Positions 31,297 to 39,902 of a stretch of 45,440 nucleotides of DNA are shown here, in pieces. Below the pieces are notes generated by a model, which ran no database searches, was not told the DNA's origin, and saw nothing but the letters and a program-made list of their open reading frames with translations. Source of the DNA: an uncultured Pelagibacteraceae bacterium (GTDB lineage Bacteria > Pseudomonadota > Alphaproteobacteria > Pelagibacterales > Pelagibacteraceae); the NCBI GenBank assembly GCA_902515175.1, contig CABXTP010000003.1, positions 1 to 45,440 on the forward strand. Direction: 5' to 3'. Each line of letters begins with the position of its first letter. The stretch's first letter is position 1. A program made the position numbers and the translations under genes.

Positions 31297-31767
31297 TTTT
31301 TTTTTATTTTTCATAGAAAATTTTTTATCTATTCTCCATCTTGACTCAGCTCTAACAATATAACCACAGCAATTTTTGGAACCACATTTGCATGGAAATT
31401 GTCTATAATCTTCATCATAGCCAAAACCATAGTCACATGTAAACTCTTCACCTTTTTTTATATCTCTAATTGCTGTAATCCAAATCTTAAGACCTTTACC
31501 ATTATAATCACAATTATTATTACAAGAATGATTAACTAAACCAGCTGTATTCCATGAAAAATCACCATCAAGTGTATATTTTTTATTCAAAGTAAAAAGG
31601 TAGATAGGTTTTTTGTTATCAAACTTAGCTGATTCTTCAACTTGTTTATTTGTTACAATCTTACCAACGTAATCTATTATTTTAGTACCTTCCTTGATAT
31701 CTTTTGTAGCATATAGTCCACGTCCTTTACTATCTATTTTGGATTTTTTAATTTTGTATAATCTCAT
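31276..31767 (-). CDS. SET-domain protein lysine methyltransferase
   Basis: A compact 163-residue SET protein, predicted to transfer methyl from S-adenosylmethionine to a lysine side chain. Motifs: SKGRGLYATKDI (residues 13-24, cofactor-binding start), GLVNHSC (76-82, the NHSC knot motif), GEEFTCDYGF (106-115, with the catalytic Tyr of motif DYG), and a post-SET-like cysteine set CKCGSKNC (126-133). The substrate is unknown; bacterial SET proteins have been reported to act on chromatin-like or ribosomal proteins in some species. It is the last gene of the rpmH-to-SET run and lies 30 bp after an HDAC-family gene. Related SET genes are scattered in free-living bacteria, so ancient transfer is possible, but the base composition looks like its neighbours. 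Confidence 0.9.
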   Translation of the reverse strand: MRLYKIKKSKIDSKGRGLYATKDIKEGTKIIDYVGKIVTNKQVEESAKFDNKKPIYLFTLNKKYTLDGDFSWNTAGLVNHSCNNNCDYNGKGLKIWITAIRDIKKGEEFTCDYGFGYDEDYRQFPCKCGSKNCCGYIVRAESRWRIDKKFSMKNKKKLINNSH

Positions 31768-31797
31768 TGAAGCTAATTATAATTTGGAAAATATTTT

Positions 31798-32721
31798 TCA
31801 ATTAAACTCTACAAGTGCGTTGACATGTTCATTCGCACTTTCAGCTAAAGCATTTAAATCATATCCACCTTCAAGTATGGAAACAACTTTACCATTAGTA
31901 AATTTATTAGTGGCTGATAAGGTTCTTTTTGTAATCTCATAAAAGTCTTTTGAACAAAGTTGAAATTGAGCCAAAGGATCATTTTTATGTGCATCAAAAC
32001 CTGCTGAAAATAATAGAAAATCAGGCTTATACTCTATTAATCTATCTAAAACTCTATCGTAAGCGTTGAGGTACTGTTCAGAGGTTGTGCCTGCAGGCAA
32101 AGGAATATTTAGAGAGTTATTAAAATCTCCTTTATCTTTATCCGTTCCACCTCCAGGATAAAAAGGATATTGGTGAGTAGAAATGTATAAAGAGTTTTTG
32201 CTACCACGCATAACATTGTAATTTCCATTACCCCAATGTACATCGAAATCTACACAGGCAATCTTTTTATATTTATATTTGCTGATTAAATAATTCATTG
32301 CTACGCCAGCATTTGATATACAGCAAAATCCCATTGCTTTGTTTTTTTCTGCATGATGACCTGGAGGTCTCGTTAAGCAAAAAGCATTTTTGAATTCATT
32401 TTTTTCTATTCCATCTATTGCTCTAATAGTTGAACCTGCAGCTTCAAATACAGCTTTTTTACTAGCCGGTGATACAACAGTGTCTCCATCTAAAAATCTA
32501 AGGCCTTTTTGTGGAAATGAACTATTTAAATTATCAATATATTCTTTAGAGTGTGTCATAGCTAATATGTTTTTTGGGACAAGATCCGGTTTTTTCCAAA
32601 TCAGATCATTTCTTTTTTTTAATTTTTCTTTTATAACAACAACTCTTTTTGGTTGTTCAGGATGACCATCTCCAGTGATATGTTTTTCATAAGATTCAGA
32701 ATTTATAATTACTGTTTTCAT
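31798..32721 (-). CDS. histone deacetylase / acetylpolyamine amidohydrolase family zinc hydrolase
   Basis: A 307-residue HDAC-superfamily enzyme expected to hydrolyse an acetyl-lysine, acetylpolyamine or other acylamide. The active site is intact: tandem His GHH (121-123), metal ligands Asp160 and His162 in VDFDVHWGNGN, Asp243 in SAGFDAH, and the glycine-rich GGYDL near 285, with TRPPGHHA and GFCCISN as typical flanks. Bacterial members include acetoin utilisation proteins and polyamine deacetylases, so the name does not imply a histone substrate. It overlaps dapE by four bases (ATGA) and is followed by the SET methyltransferase gene, which suggests a shared lysine-modification theme by inference only. 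Confidence 0.93.
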   Translation of the reverse strand: MKTVIINSESYEKHITGDGHPEQPKRVVVIKEKLKKRNDLIWKKPDLVPKNILAMTHSKEYIDNLNSSFPQKGLRFLDGDTVVSPASKKAVFEAAGSTIRAIDGIEKNEFKNAFCLTRPPGHHAEKNKAMGFCCISNAGVAMNYLISKYKYKKIACVDFDVHWGNGNYNVMRGSKNSLYISTHQYPFYPGGGTDKDKGDFNNSLNIPLPAGTTSEQYLNAYDRVLDRLIEYKPDFLLFSAGFDAHKNDPLAQFQLCSKDFYEITKRTLSATNKFTNGKVVSILEGGYDLNALAESANEHVNALVEFN

Positions 32722-33875
32722 CTAAAATAGTTTTGTAGAATATTTTCATAAATCTTAGTCAAATTTTTTAAGTCTTTTAAAGAAACTGACTCATCTATTT
32801 TATGCATATTTTTTCCTACTAATCCAAACTCTAAACAAGGTGATATTTTTTTTATAAATCTTGCATCAGAAGTTCCTCCGGTTGTAGAAAGTTTAGGTTT
32901 AATTTTTGTAATTTTTTTAATAATTTTCTGTATCATTAAAGTTGTACTGTTAATTTTAGTCAAAAAAGCTTCTCCAGAAACTTTATAATCTATTGCATAC
33001 TTTGATTTTTTTTTTTTACTAATTCTCTGAAAAATTTTATTGAGCTTCCTTTTAATTGAATTCGAGGAATGTTTATTATTAAATCTTATATTAAATGTCG
33101 CTTGAGCTGTTTGAGGAATTACATTATCGGCAACATTATTAATATTAATTCTAGTTATTTCTAAATTAGTTGGTTGAAAATTTTTTGTTCCATTATCAAA
33201 TTTGATTTTTTTGAGTTCATTAAGAATTTCCACAATAGTTGTTGAGGGATTATTTGCACGATCTGGATACGCTACATGACCTTGAATACCTGAAATTGTT
33301 AGATTTCCAGTTAAACTTCCTCTTCGTCCTATCTTAATCATTTCTCCTAGTCTGCTTGGATTAGTAGGTTCTCCAATTAAACAAAAATTTATTTTTTCTT
33401 TTTTTCTAATTAAATACTCTACTACTTTTTTTGTACCATTAACCGCATCTCCCTCCTCATCACCAGTAATCAAAAAACTAAGTGATCCATTAAATTTTTT
33501 ATTTTTTGATAAAAAACAACTAACCGCTGAAACAAAAGCTGCGACTGAACTTTTCATGTCATTCGCACCTCTTCCAATTAAATGACCTTTTTTTATTAAT
33601 GGTCTAAAAGGATTTACAGACCAATTTTTGATATTTCCTGGGGGTACAACATCCAAATGTCCGGCAAAACAAAAATTTGGACCTTTAGAGCCAAGTTTTG
33701 CATATAAGTTTTTGACCGGCTTAAAATTTTTTTCTTTAAACTCAATAATTTTTGTTTTGAAACCTAATTTTTTTAATTTTTTTTCTAAAAATTTCATTAC
33801 GCCCGCATCTATTGGAGTAATGGATGGATACTTAATTAGCTCTTTAGCTAACTTAATTTCATTAAAAACTGTCAT
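32718..33875 (-). CDS. dapE: succinyl-diaminopimelate desuccinylase
   Basis: M20 metallopeptidase that yields LL-diaminopimelate for lysine and peptidoglycan. The 385-residue protein has CFAGHLDVVPPG (first metal His and Asp, about 69-80), GRGANDMKSS (bridging Asp), TGDEEGDA (catalytic Glu pair), GEPT and a late His region (EFGLVGKNMHKIDE). The dimerisation domain lies between. It follows dapD by four bases on the minus strand, so two adjacent steps of the succinylase pathway are coupled. Confidence 0.97.
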   Translation of the reverse strand: MTVFNEIKLAKELIKYPSITPIDAGVMKFLEKKLKKLGFKTKIIEFKEKNFKPVKNLYAKLGSKGPNFCFAGHLDVVPPGNIKNWSVNPFRPLIKKGHLIGRGANDMKSSVAAFVSAVSCFLSKNKKFNGSLSFLITGDEEGDAVNGTKKVVEYLIRKKEKINFCLIGEPTNPSRLGEMIKIGRRGSLTGNLTISGIQGHVAYPDRANNPSTTIVEILNELKKIKFDNGTKNFQPTNLEITRININNVADNVIPQTAQATFNIRFNNKHSSNSIKRKLNKIFQRISKKKKSKYAIDYKVSGEAFLTKINSTTLMIQKIIKKITKIKPKLSTTGGTSDARFIKKISPCLEFGLVGKNMHKIDESVSLKDLKNLTKIYENILQNYFR

Positions 33876-33879
33876 TATT

Positions 33880-34707
33880 TTATTCTCTTAAAAGATCGTT
33901 TACAGATGTTTTTGATCTAGTTTTTTCGTCAACTTGTTTAATAATTACTGCACAATATAAAGATGGTTTTGAGGAATCGTTTTTATCTGGCAAGGAGCCT
34001 GGAACCACAACTGAATAAGGAGGAATTTTACCGTAAGAGATTTTTCCAGTCTTTCTATCAACTATTTTAGTTGATTGCCCAATATACATTCCCATACTTA
34101 AAACAGATCCTTCGCCTACAATTACTCCCTCCACAACTTCCGACATTGCACCAACAAAAACATTATCCTCAATTATAGTTGGAAGTGCTTGAGCAGGTTC
34201 TAATACTCCTCCTATTCCTGAGCCAGCCGATATATGACAATGTTTTCCTATCTGAGCACATGATCCTGCTCGCGAAAAAGTATCTAACATTGTACCTTCA
34301 TCAATGTATGCACCTATATTTACATAGCATGGCATTAGAACAGCATTCTTTCCTACAAAAGAGCCTTTTCTAACTGGTGAATTTGGAACCATCCGAAAAC
34401 CAGCTTTTTCATGATCTTCCTTAGACCATCCAGCTGTTTTTCCTTTAAGTAAATGAGATTTGTCATACCAACTGCTATACGGACCGTTCAAATTTTCCAT
34501 TGGGTAAATTCTAAAACTTAACATAATTGCTTTCTTTAAATGCTGGTGAGTAATCCATTCACCATTTATTTTTTCAGCAACACGAGATTTACCACTATCT
34601 AAATCATTTATAATTTGATTTATTACATTTTTTAAAGATTGATCTGAATTGGGATTAACTTGATCTTTGTTTTCCCAAGCATCATTTATGATTTTTTCTA
34701 AAGACAT
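33880..34707 (-). CDS. dapD: tetrahydrodipicolinate N-succinyltransferase
   Basis: Succinylates tetrahydrodipicolinate using succinyl-CoA in the lysine/diaminopimelate pathway. At 275 residues it matches DapD; the middle and end form a left-handed beta helix of hexapeptide repeats (GSFVGKNAVLMPCYVNIGAYIDEG and on to GSVLSMGMYIG), a trimeric fold, and the N-terminal helical domain is complete. Next to dapE in the same orientation, with a four-base gap. Confidence 0.97.
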   Translation of the reverse strand: MSLEKIINDAWENKDQVNPNSDQSLKNVINQIINDLDSGKSRVAEKINGEWITHQHLKKAIMLSFRIYPMENLNGPYSSWYDKSHLLKGKTAGWSKEDHEKAGFRMVPNSPVRKGSFVGKNAVLMPCYVNIGAYIDEGTMLDTFSRAGSCAQIGKHCHISAGSGIGGVLEPAQALPTIIEDNVFVGAMSEVVEGVIVGEGSVLSMGMYIGQSTKIVDRKTGKISYGKIPPYSVVVPGSLPDKNDSSKPSLYCAVIIKQVDEKTRSKTSVNDLLRE

Positions 34708-34710
34708 AAT

Positions 34711-35400
34711 TTATTGACTTTTTAATAACCTTATTTCCTTAAGAAATAAAGATAGATTTTCAATTTTATGAGAAATATAATCTTTATCTGAGTCTATCTT
34801 TCCAAAATGCTCATCATTGATTAACCAAACAGTTGTACATCCTCTCTCATGACCTATACTAAGATTTTTAGCGATATCCTCTATATAAATAGTTTGTTTA
34901 GGATCAATGCCAAATTTTTTTACCATTAAATCAAAAGTTTTCGCCTCAGGCTTAGGTACATAGCCAGCATCTTGAATATCAAATACCTTTTCCCTTCCAA
35001 ATAAGTCATATAACCCAAGATGTGATAAAATATTTTTAGCATGTTCTGCACTTCCATTTGTAAAGATAAATTTTTCCATATCTAATTTTTCAAGTTCATT
35101 TCTCATTATTTTATCCTCTTTCATAAATGTAAGATCTATTGTGTGTACATATTTCAAAAATTCTTCTGGCGGTATATTGTGATGTATCATAAGACCATTT
35201 AAACTTGTGTTATATTTGTAAAAATAATTTGTTTGAAGTTCCTTTGCAGAACTCATATCTATATCAAGTCTTTCAGAAATAAATTTAGTCATCCGTTTTG
35301 AAACTTGGCCAAATACTTTTTCTAAAGAGTAGTTATTATGTTTTCCATAACAAACACCGTCTAAGTCAAGCAAAAGATATTTTTTTTCCTTTAAATTCAT
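34711..35400 (-). CDS. HAD-superfamily phosphatase, pyrimidine 5'-nucleotidase-like
   Basis: A 229-residue haloacid dehalogenase hydrolase. Motif I is DLDGVC (nucleophile Asp near 12), motif II FTNGSAEHA, the conserved Lys in PKPEAKTF (motif III) and motif IV YIEDIAKN. The four-helix cap after motif I resembles pyrimidine 5'-nucleotidases of the yeast Sdt1 type, which are often annotated beside dapD in alphaproteobacteria. The exact substrate is not provable here. It overlaps argB by four bases and is three bases before dapD. Confidence 0.85.
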   Translation of the reverse strand: MNLKEKKYLLLDLDGVCYGKHNNYSLEKVFGQVSKRMTKFISERLDIDMSSAKELQTNYFYKYNTSLNGLMIHHNIPPEEFLKYVHTIDLTFMKEDKIMRNELEKLDMEKFIFTNGSAEHAKNILSHLGLYDLFGREKVFDIQDAGYVPKPEAKTFDLMVKKFGIDPKQTIYIEDIAKNLSIGHERGCTTVWLINDEHFGKIDSDKDYISHKIENLSLFLKEIRLLKSQ

Positions 35401-36266
35401 TCTTTTCTTATAAGTGTGCCTGATCCCTCGTCAGATAGTAATTCATATAATATTGAGTGGTTTTTACGACCGTCAATGATTACAACACCTTTCACTCCAT
35501 TATTTGCAACATCTAAACAATTTTGAATTTTTGGGATCATTCCACCACTTATTATCTTTTTTTCAATTAATTCTCTAACTTTTTGAGTATTGATTTCAAG
35601 GATTAAATTTTTATTAGCATCTAATACTCCCTCAACATCACTCATAATAATTAACCGTCTAGCATTAAGTTTTTTAGCAATTGCACTGGCAACTGTATCA
35701 GCATTAATGTTGTAAACACGATTTTTATTATCTAAACCAAGGGGCGCAATTACCGGAACTTTTTTTTCCTCAATTACTTTTTCAATAATGTAATGATTAA
35801 TTTCCTGAGGTATACCAACAAATCCTAGTTTTTCATGTTCTTGAGTAACAGTAATAATATTTTTTTTTCTATTACTAATTCCTTGACTTGAACATGCGTT
35901 TTTTTCTAAAGCATCAGTGATATCTTTATTAAAAGAGTTTAAAACTTCTTCAACAATTTTTATTGATTTTTCATCTGTTACTCTTAGACCATTAACAAAA
36001 TCACTTTGAATTCCGTTTTCATTTAGTTTTTCAGAAATTTTTTTTCCTCCACCATGAATTACAATTGGATTAAAACCCAACTGATTTAATATAGAAATAT
36101 TTTTAATAAAATTATTAAATAGCTTTTGATTAACTAGGACACTACCACCACATTTAATAACAATGTATTCCTTATTATATTTCTCAAGATATTTTTTGAC
36201 CTCAGAAATTGTTGGACCATCTTGTGGCAGAATTTTATTTAATTCATCTTCTGTAATCTTAAACAT
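35397..36266 (-). CDS. argB: acetylglutamate kinase
   Basis: Phosphorylates N-acetylglutamate, second step of arginine synthesis. The 289 residues contain the amino-acid-kinase Gly-rich start VIKCGGSVL (about 36-44), VIHGGGKKI (69-77), VIAPLGLD, NINADTVASAIAKKL and the SDVEGVL segment. Whether it is feedback-inhibited by arginine cannot be read reliably, though the N-terminal helix extension of about 30 residues resembles arginine-sensitive forms. Its stop and start overlap its neighbours by 4 bp and 1 bp. Confidence 0.96.
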   Translation of the reverse strand: MFKITEDELNKILPQDGPTISEVKKYLEKYNKEYIVIKCGGSVLVNQKLFNNFIKNISILNQLGFNPIVIHGGGKKISEKLNENGIQSDFVNGLRVTDEKSIKIVEEVLNSFNKDITDALEKNACSSQGISNRKKNIITVTQEHEKLGFVGIPQEINHYIIEKVIEEKKVPVIAPLGLDNKNRVYNINADTVASAIAKKLNARRLIIMSDVEGVLDANKNLILEINTQKVRELIEKKIISGGMIPKIQNCLDVANNGVKGVVIIDGRKNHSILYELLSDEGSGTLIRKE

Positions 36267-37942
36267 TAAGTTGTAGTTTTGACTGTAGTTCGTTTCATGA
36301 TGAATACTTGTTGAGCCATAGTCAAAATGTTATTAACAGTCCAATATATTACTAATCCTGCAGGGAACGGTGCTAATATTACTGTTAAAAAAAGAGGAAA
36401 AAACATAAATATTTTTGCTTGTATGGGATCTGGTGGTGCTGGATTTAATTTTTGCTGTATGAACATACTTACACCCATAGCAACTGGCCAAGCACCGATT
36501 ACTAAAAATGAGGGGACGTCATATGGTAGTAACCCAAATAAATTAAATATAGATGTTGGATCTCTTTCTGATAAATCCTGTATCCAACCATAAAAGGGCA
36601 TTTGCCTCATTTCTATAGTTACAAATAAAACCTTATACAATGCAAAGAAAACTGGTATCTGGACTAAAATTGGTAAACATCCTGACATTGGATTTACTTT
36701 CTCTTTTTTGTAAAGTGCCATCATTTCTTGCTGAAGCTTCATTTTATCGTTTTTATGAAGCTCCTTTAATCGAGCCATTTCTGGTTGTAACACTTTCATT
36801 TTTGCCATACTTCTAAAAGAAAAGTTAGCTAGTGGAAAAAATGCTAACCTAATACAAATAGTTACAGCAATAATAGCTAATCCATAATTTCCAAGAAGTT
36901 TAAAAAAGTAATCAATTGCATGGAAGAGGGGTTTAGTAAACCAATATAAGAAACCCCAATCAATGGTTAAATCAAATTTATCTATTTTCAGTGAGTCAGC
37001 ATAACCATCAATAACGTCCACTCTTTTAGCAGCTACTATAACTTGCATCCTATCTTCAATTGATGAATTTTCATTAAGCTCCAATGGCTCTGTAGCAACA
37101 AAATTGGCTCTAAATTTATTTTTATAATCAAAAGTAGTTTTAAATTCTTTACCTTTTGGAGGAATTAATGAAGTAATCCAATATTTATCTCCAATTCCTA
37201 ACCAACCTTTTTGAGAAGTTTTTGTAAATTTTTTTTCCTGTATGTCGTCATAATCTTCCTCATAAAGCTCATCATCAAGAGTAGCAATTAAACCTTCGTG
37301 AAGAATGTAAAAATTTGTTATATCAGGAGCCTTATTTCTTATAATTTGTCCGTATGAATAAAAGTCATACTTTTTATCTGTTGTATTAATCACCTTCTGT
37401 TTTATGGTAAATAAAAATTTATCATCTAAAGTTATTTCTTTTTCAAATGTAATACCCTGATCATTCACCCAAGTTAATTTTACAGAAGACTGGTCAGTCA
37501 GTTTATCATTACCTACAACAGACCAAACTGAGCCTGGATCTGGAATATCAACATTTTTATCAGTAGTGATAAATCCACTCTCTATTATATAGCCATCTTC
37601 AGAGTCTCTAGGGGAAAGTAAATTTACTTTTTTAGTGCTATCTAAGCTCACATTGTAATCCTTAAATGTAAGATCATCAATTGAAGCACCTTTTAAAGAT
37701 ATAGAACCAACAATACTTTGGTTTTCAAATTGAATTCTTTTACTTTGACTTAAGGCTTCTTCTCGAGAAATTTTAATGATTTTTTCTTTTTGCTCTAGAC
37801 TTGGGGCGTCAGAGTTTTCAATTTTATTCTTTTCTGTTGAACTTTGATCAATTTTTTTTGGCGGTGGCTGAAAAAATAACGAATACAAAATTATAACTGC
37901 TGCTGATAATGAAATTGCTGCAATGACGTTTCTTGTATCCAT
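36266..37942 (-). CDS. yidC: membrane protein insertase YidC
   Basis: Inserts and folds inner-membrane proteins alone or with SecYEG. The 558-residue protein has an N-terminal membrane segment (about 5-25), a large periplasmic beta-rich domain (about 50-335), and the C-terminal insertase core with several transmembrane helices (GLAIIAVTICIRLAFFPL, GCLPILVQIPVFFALYKVL, MFFPLFLTVILAPFPAG and VIYWTVNNILTMAQQ) including the conserved positive residue in the groove. Together with yidD and rnpA upstream it makes the classic rpmH-rnpA-yidD-yidC order. The engB GTPase gene that often follows yidC in alphaproteobacteria is absent here, argB being directly adjacent. Confidence 0.97.
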   Translation of the reverse strand: MDTRNVIAAISLSAAVIILYSLFFQPPPKKIDQSSTEKNKIENSDAPSLEQKEKIIKISREEALSQSKRIQFENQSIVGSISLKGASIDDLTFKDYNVSLDSTKKVNLLSPRDSEDGYIIESGFITTDKNVDIPDPGSVWSVVGNDKLTDQSSVKLTWVNDQGITFEKEITLDDKFLFTIKQKVINTTDKKYDFYSYGQIIRNKAPDITNFYILHEGLIATLDDELYEEDYDDIQEKKFTKTSQKGWLGIGDKYWITSLIPPKGKEFKTTFDYKNKFRANFVATEPLELNENSSIEDRMQVIVAAKRVDVIDGYADSLKIDKFDLTIDWGFLYWFTKPLFHAIDYFFKLLGNYGLAIIAVTICIRLAFFPLANFSFRSMAKMKVLQPEMARLKELHKNDKMKLQQEMMALYKKEKVNPMSGCLPILVQIPVFFALYKVLFVTIEMRQMPFYGWIQDLSERDPTSIFNLFGLLPYDVPSFLVIGAWPVAMGVSMFIQQKLNPAPPDPIQAKIFMFFPLFLTVILAPFPAGLVIYWTVNNILTMAQQVFIMKRTTVKTTT

Positions 37943-38193
37943 TATTTTTTAATTTTAATATTTTTATTTACTGGATCATATCCTTCACCACCACCTAAAA
38001 GCTTAATCGGATGACAGGAAAGAATTCTCTTAATACTTAATAATAAGCCTTTAATGAGTCCAAATTTTTTTAATGCCTCAATACTATATTCTGAACATGA
38101 TGGAAAATATCTACAATTTTGCCCTAGCAGTGGGCTAAAAAGATAATTGTAATATTTAATAAGTTTAATTAAAATTAAAGTAATAATTTTCAT
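37942..38193 (-). CDS. yidD: membrane protein insertion efficiency factor YidD
   Basis: Small protein that assists YidC-dependent insertion, anchored to the membrane by an amphipathic N-terminus. The 83-residue sequence has the diagnostic [11 protein letters not shown] (27-37), a LSCHP block and GGGEGYDPV. It overlaps yidC and rnpA by one base each, showing tight coupling within the run. Confidence 0.96.
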   Translation of the reverse strand: MKIITLILIKLIKYYNYLFSPLLGQNCRYFPSCSEYSIEALKKFGLIKGLLLSIKRILSCHPIKLLGGGEGYDPVNKNIKIKK

Positions 38194-38534
38194 TATTGTA
38201 TTCTCTTAAAGTCCTGAAATAGTTTTTCTTTTATGTTTGTATATTCGTTGTTTAACATAGTTGGCTTAGCAATAACAAGGTATGAATAATCAAATTTTAT
38301 TGCTATTTTTTTAATAGCATCATTTGCTATGCTTCTTAAACGTCTTTTAATTTTATTTCTTTTAACTGCATTGCCAATTTTTTTTTTTGTAACAAAACTT
38401 ATGTTGAGCATCTTTTTATTTTTATTTTCTAAATACCCATAAAAAATAGTTACATATTTATTTGATATTTTTTCTTTTTTTAGAAGATTTTTGAACTCTT
38501 CATTTTTTGAAAGAGCAAGAATTTTGCTTTTCAT
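38193..38534 (-). CDS. rnpA: ribonuclease P protein component
   Basis: Protein subunit that helps the catalytic RNA remove 5' leaders from tRNA precursors. The 113 residues match family length and include the conserved arginine-rich helix region [10 protein letters not shown] (about 67-76), with [13 protein letters not shown] just before it and the late YLVIAKP strand. The gene lies 11 bases after rpmH. The several tRNAs of this window would be substrates. Confidence 0.95.
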   Translation of the reverse strand: MKSKILALSKNEEFKNLLKKEKISNKYVTIFYGYLENKNKKMLNISFVTKKKIGNAVKRNKIKRRLRSIANDAIKKIAIKFDYSYLVIAKPTMLNNEYTNIKEKLFQDFKRIQ

Positions 38535-38545
38535 ATTATTAAAAA

Positions 38546-38707
38546 TTATTTTCTTTTTCTTTTGACTTTAGAGGAAACAGTTAAGTTTTTTCTGCCTCTA
38601 GCTCTTCTTCTTTTTAACAGTTTTCGACCTCCTTTAGTTTTCATTTTAGATCGAAATCCATGTTTTTTTAATCTTTTGCCTTTTTTGGGTTGGTAAGTTC
38701 TTTTCAT
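38546..38707 (-). CDS. rpmH: 50S ribosomal protein L34
   Basis: A 53-residue, extremely basic protein of the large ribosomal subunit. Translation of the minus strand from the ATG at 38707 gives [18 protein letters not shown], then RSKMKTKGG and an Arg/Lys-rich tail, the family's signature (KRTYQP, then HGFRxRM). The frame is under 60 residues and easily missed. It is the first gene of the minus-strand run and precedes rnpA by 11 bases, as in most bacteria. The 93-bp gap ahead of it is the likely site of the operon promoter. Confidence 0.97.
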   Translation of the reverse strand: MKRTYQPKKGKRLKKHGFRSKMKTKGGRKLLKRRRARGRKNLTVSSKVKRKRK

Positions 38708-38800
38708 AATTGTAGGTTCAAATTTAATTAAATTTCGCCCTTTATATTAATTAAATATATAAATAGCAAATATAAGATTTTATTATTAACATTAATAATT

Positions 38801-39523
38801 ATGGAAAAATCAAAAAAAACTAAATTATTTATTGGTGTATTCTATATTACCATTGTAGGTTTATTTCTTTATTACTTATTTTCAAAATTTAGTTTTCAAG
38901 AGCTAACCTCATATGAATTTATTAAAGATAACGTAGATTATTTTTCAGATATCAAAGAGACCAATTTATTTTTTTTATCAATTTCTTTTTTATTATTTAC
39001 AATTTTGTGGGTGTTCCCCTTTCTCGGTTTTGGATCACCAGTAGCATTATTAGGAGGCTTTATTCTAGGTAAATGGTTAGGCGTATTAATTGTAGTTTTA
39101 GGATTAAGCATTGGAGCAACATTTTTGTATATTTTTGGAAATTTTTATTTAAAAGATTTTATAAAAGATAAATTTTTGAACAAATATCAAAAATTAGAAC
39201 AAAAGTTCAAAAAATCAGAATTTTTATATTTATTAATTTATAGAGCTGTTGGTGGAATTCCATGGCAACTTTCATGTATTTTACCAACTTTATTTAATGT
39301 AAAAATAATTAATTTTTTCTTTGCAACACTTATAGGAATTATACCCCAAATTTTTTTAGTTGTTTCAATTGGAAGTGGATTAGAAACAGTTATAAATGAA
39401 AATTTAACTCCTCCTGGGATTAAAGATATAATACTATCTCCTAGTATTTATTTTCCTCTATCTGTTTTCTTAATTTTAATCATAATTACGATTTTCATCA
39501 GAAAATTTTTTTATAATAATTAG
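38801..39523 (+). CDS. TVP38/TMEM64-type (DedA/VTT superfamily) membrane protein
   Basis: A 240-residue inner-membrane protein with about five to six hydrophobic segments (near 8-25, 54-80, 84-112, 140-160, 168-195, 213-236). Family marks are the FPFLGFGSPVALLGGFILGKWLG stretch (roughly 73-95), a conserved Arg in YRAVGGIPWQL (the VTT 'R..P..P' region) and the following GIIPQIF. Members are implicated in lipid scrambling or envelope homeostasis; the specific role is unknown. It stands alone between the divergent rpmH run and tRNA-Thr, ending three bases before the convergent tRNA gene. Confidence 0.88.
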   Translation: MEKSKKTKLFIGVFYITIVGLFLYYLFSKFSFQELTSYEFIKDNVDYFSDIKETNLFFLSISFLLFTILWVFPFLGFGSPVALLGGFILGKWLGVLIVVLGLSIGATFLYIFGNFYLKDFIKDKFLNKYQKLEQKFKKSEFLYLLIYRAVGGIPWQLSCILPTLFNVKIINFFFATLIGIIPQIFLVVSIGSGLETVINENLTPPGIKDIILSPSIYFPLSVFLILIIITIFIRKFFYNN

Positions 39524-39526
39524 ATG

Positions 39527-39600
39527 TGGTGCTCCCACCCTGTACTGACCAGGGAACTAGTCATTACCAATGACTTGTTATACCATTTAACTACAGGAGC
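39527..39600 (-). tRNA. tRNA-Thr (anticodon GGT), atypical T-loop
   Basis: On the minus strand: acceptor GCTCCTG pairs with TGGGAGC (two G-T wobbles), discriminator A, encoded CCA (39527-39529); D-arm GTTA-AATGGTA-TAAC; anticodon arm AGTCA-TTGGTAA-TGACT, anticodon GGT; T-stem CCCTG/CAGGG. The T-loop is GTCAGTA rather than the usual TTCRANN: positions 54 and 58 are both G, so the T54-A58 pair is missing, while T55 and C56 are kept. D-loop G18G19 are present and A15-T48 matches. All stems fold, so it looks functional, but a degenerate gene copy cannot be ruled out. Confidence 0.88.
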
Positions 39601-39701
39601 ATTTACTTACAATTGTATTTCATTGATAATAAAGCATTTTTTTCAAATTATTGCCTTAATTTTTTGATGAATATGATTTATATCTATTTTAGGAAAATGC
39701 T

Positions 39702-39902
39702 ATGGGAATTCATTACGATTACAAATCAACTAAAGGTAATAAGCTTATGGAAAAGCAAGCTAAAAGAGAAAAAAAGCTTGCTGAAAAAAAAGCTAAACGT
39801 TTAGCTAAAGAAGGTCCAAAAAAAGAGGAAGAAAAAACACCTGCATTAGATCCTAAAAAACCTATTTCCTTAGATTTCTTGACTAATCCAAATAAAGAGT
39901 GA
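39702..39902 (+). CDS. small Lys/Glu-rich protein, 66 residues, unknown function
   Basis: A 66-residue protein: short hydrophilic start (MGIHYDYKS), a highly charged helix-forming middle (Lys/Glu/Ala-rich, about 16-50), and a C-terminal patch PKKPISLDFLTNP that could bind a partner. No family is recognised. AGGA lies seven bases before the ATG at 39702, supporting that start; an in-frame ATG at 39747 would give 51 residues. Its stop (GTGA) overlaps the GTG start of the next tiny gene. Nucleic-acid or ribosome association is conceivable from its charge, but that is inference. Confidence 0.65.
   Translation: MGIHYDYKSTKGNKLMEKQAKREKKLAEKKAKRLAKEGPKKEEEKTPALDPKKPISLDFLTNPNKE

Noticed and set aside
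39613-39804. 63-residue plus-strand frame near tRNA-Thr
   Set aside because: Out of frame with the better 66-residue gene at 39702, which has AGGA seven bases upstream; this frame has no ribosome-binding site or family.
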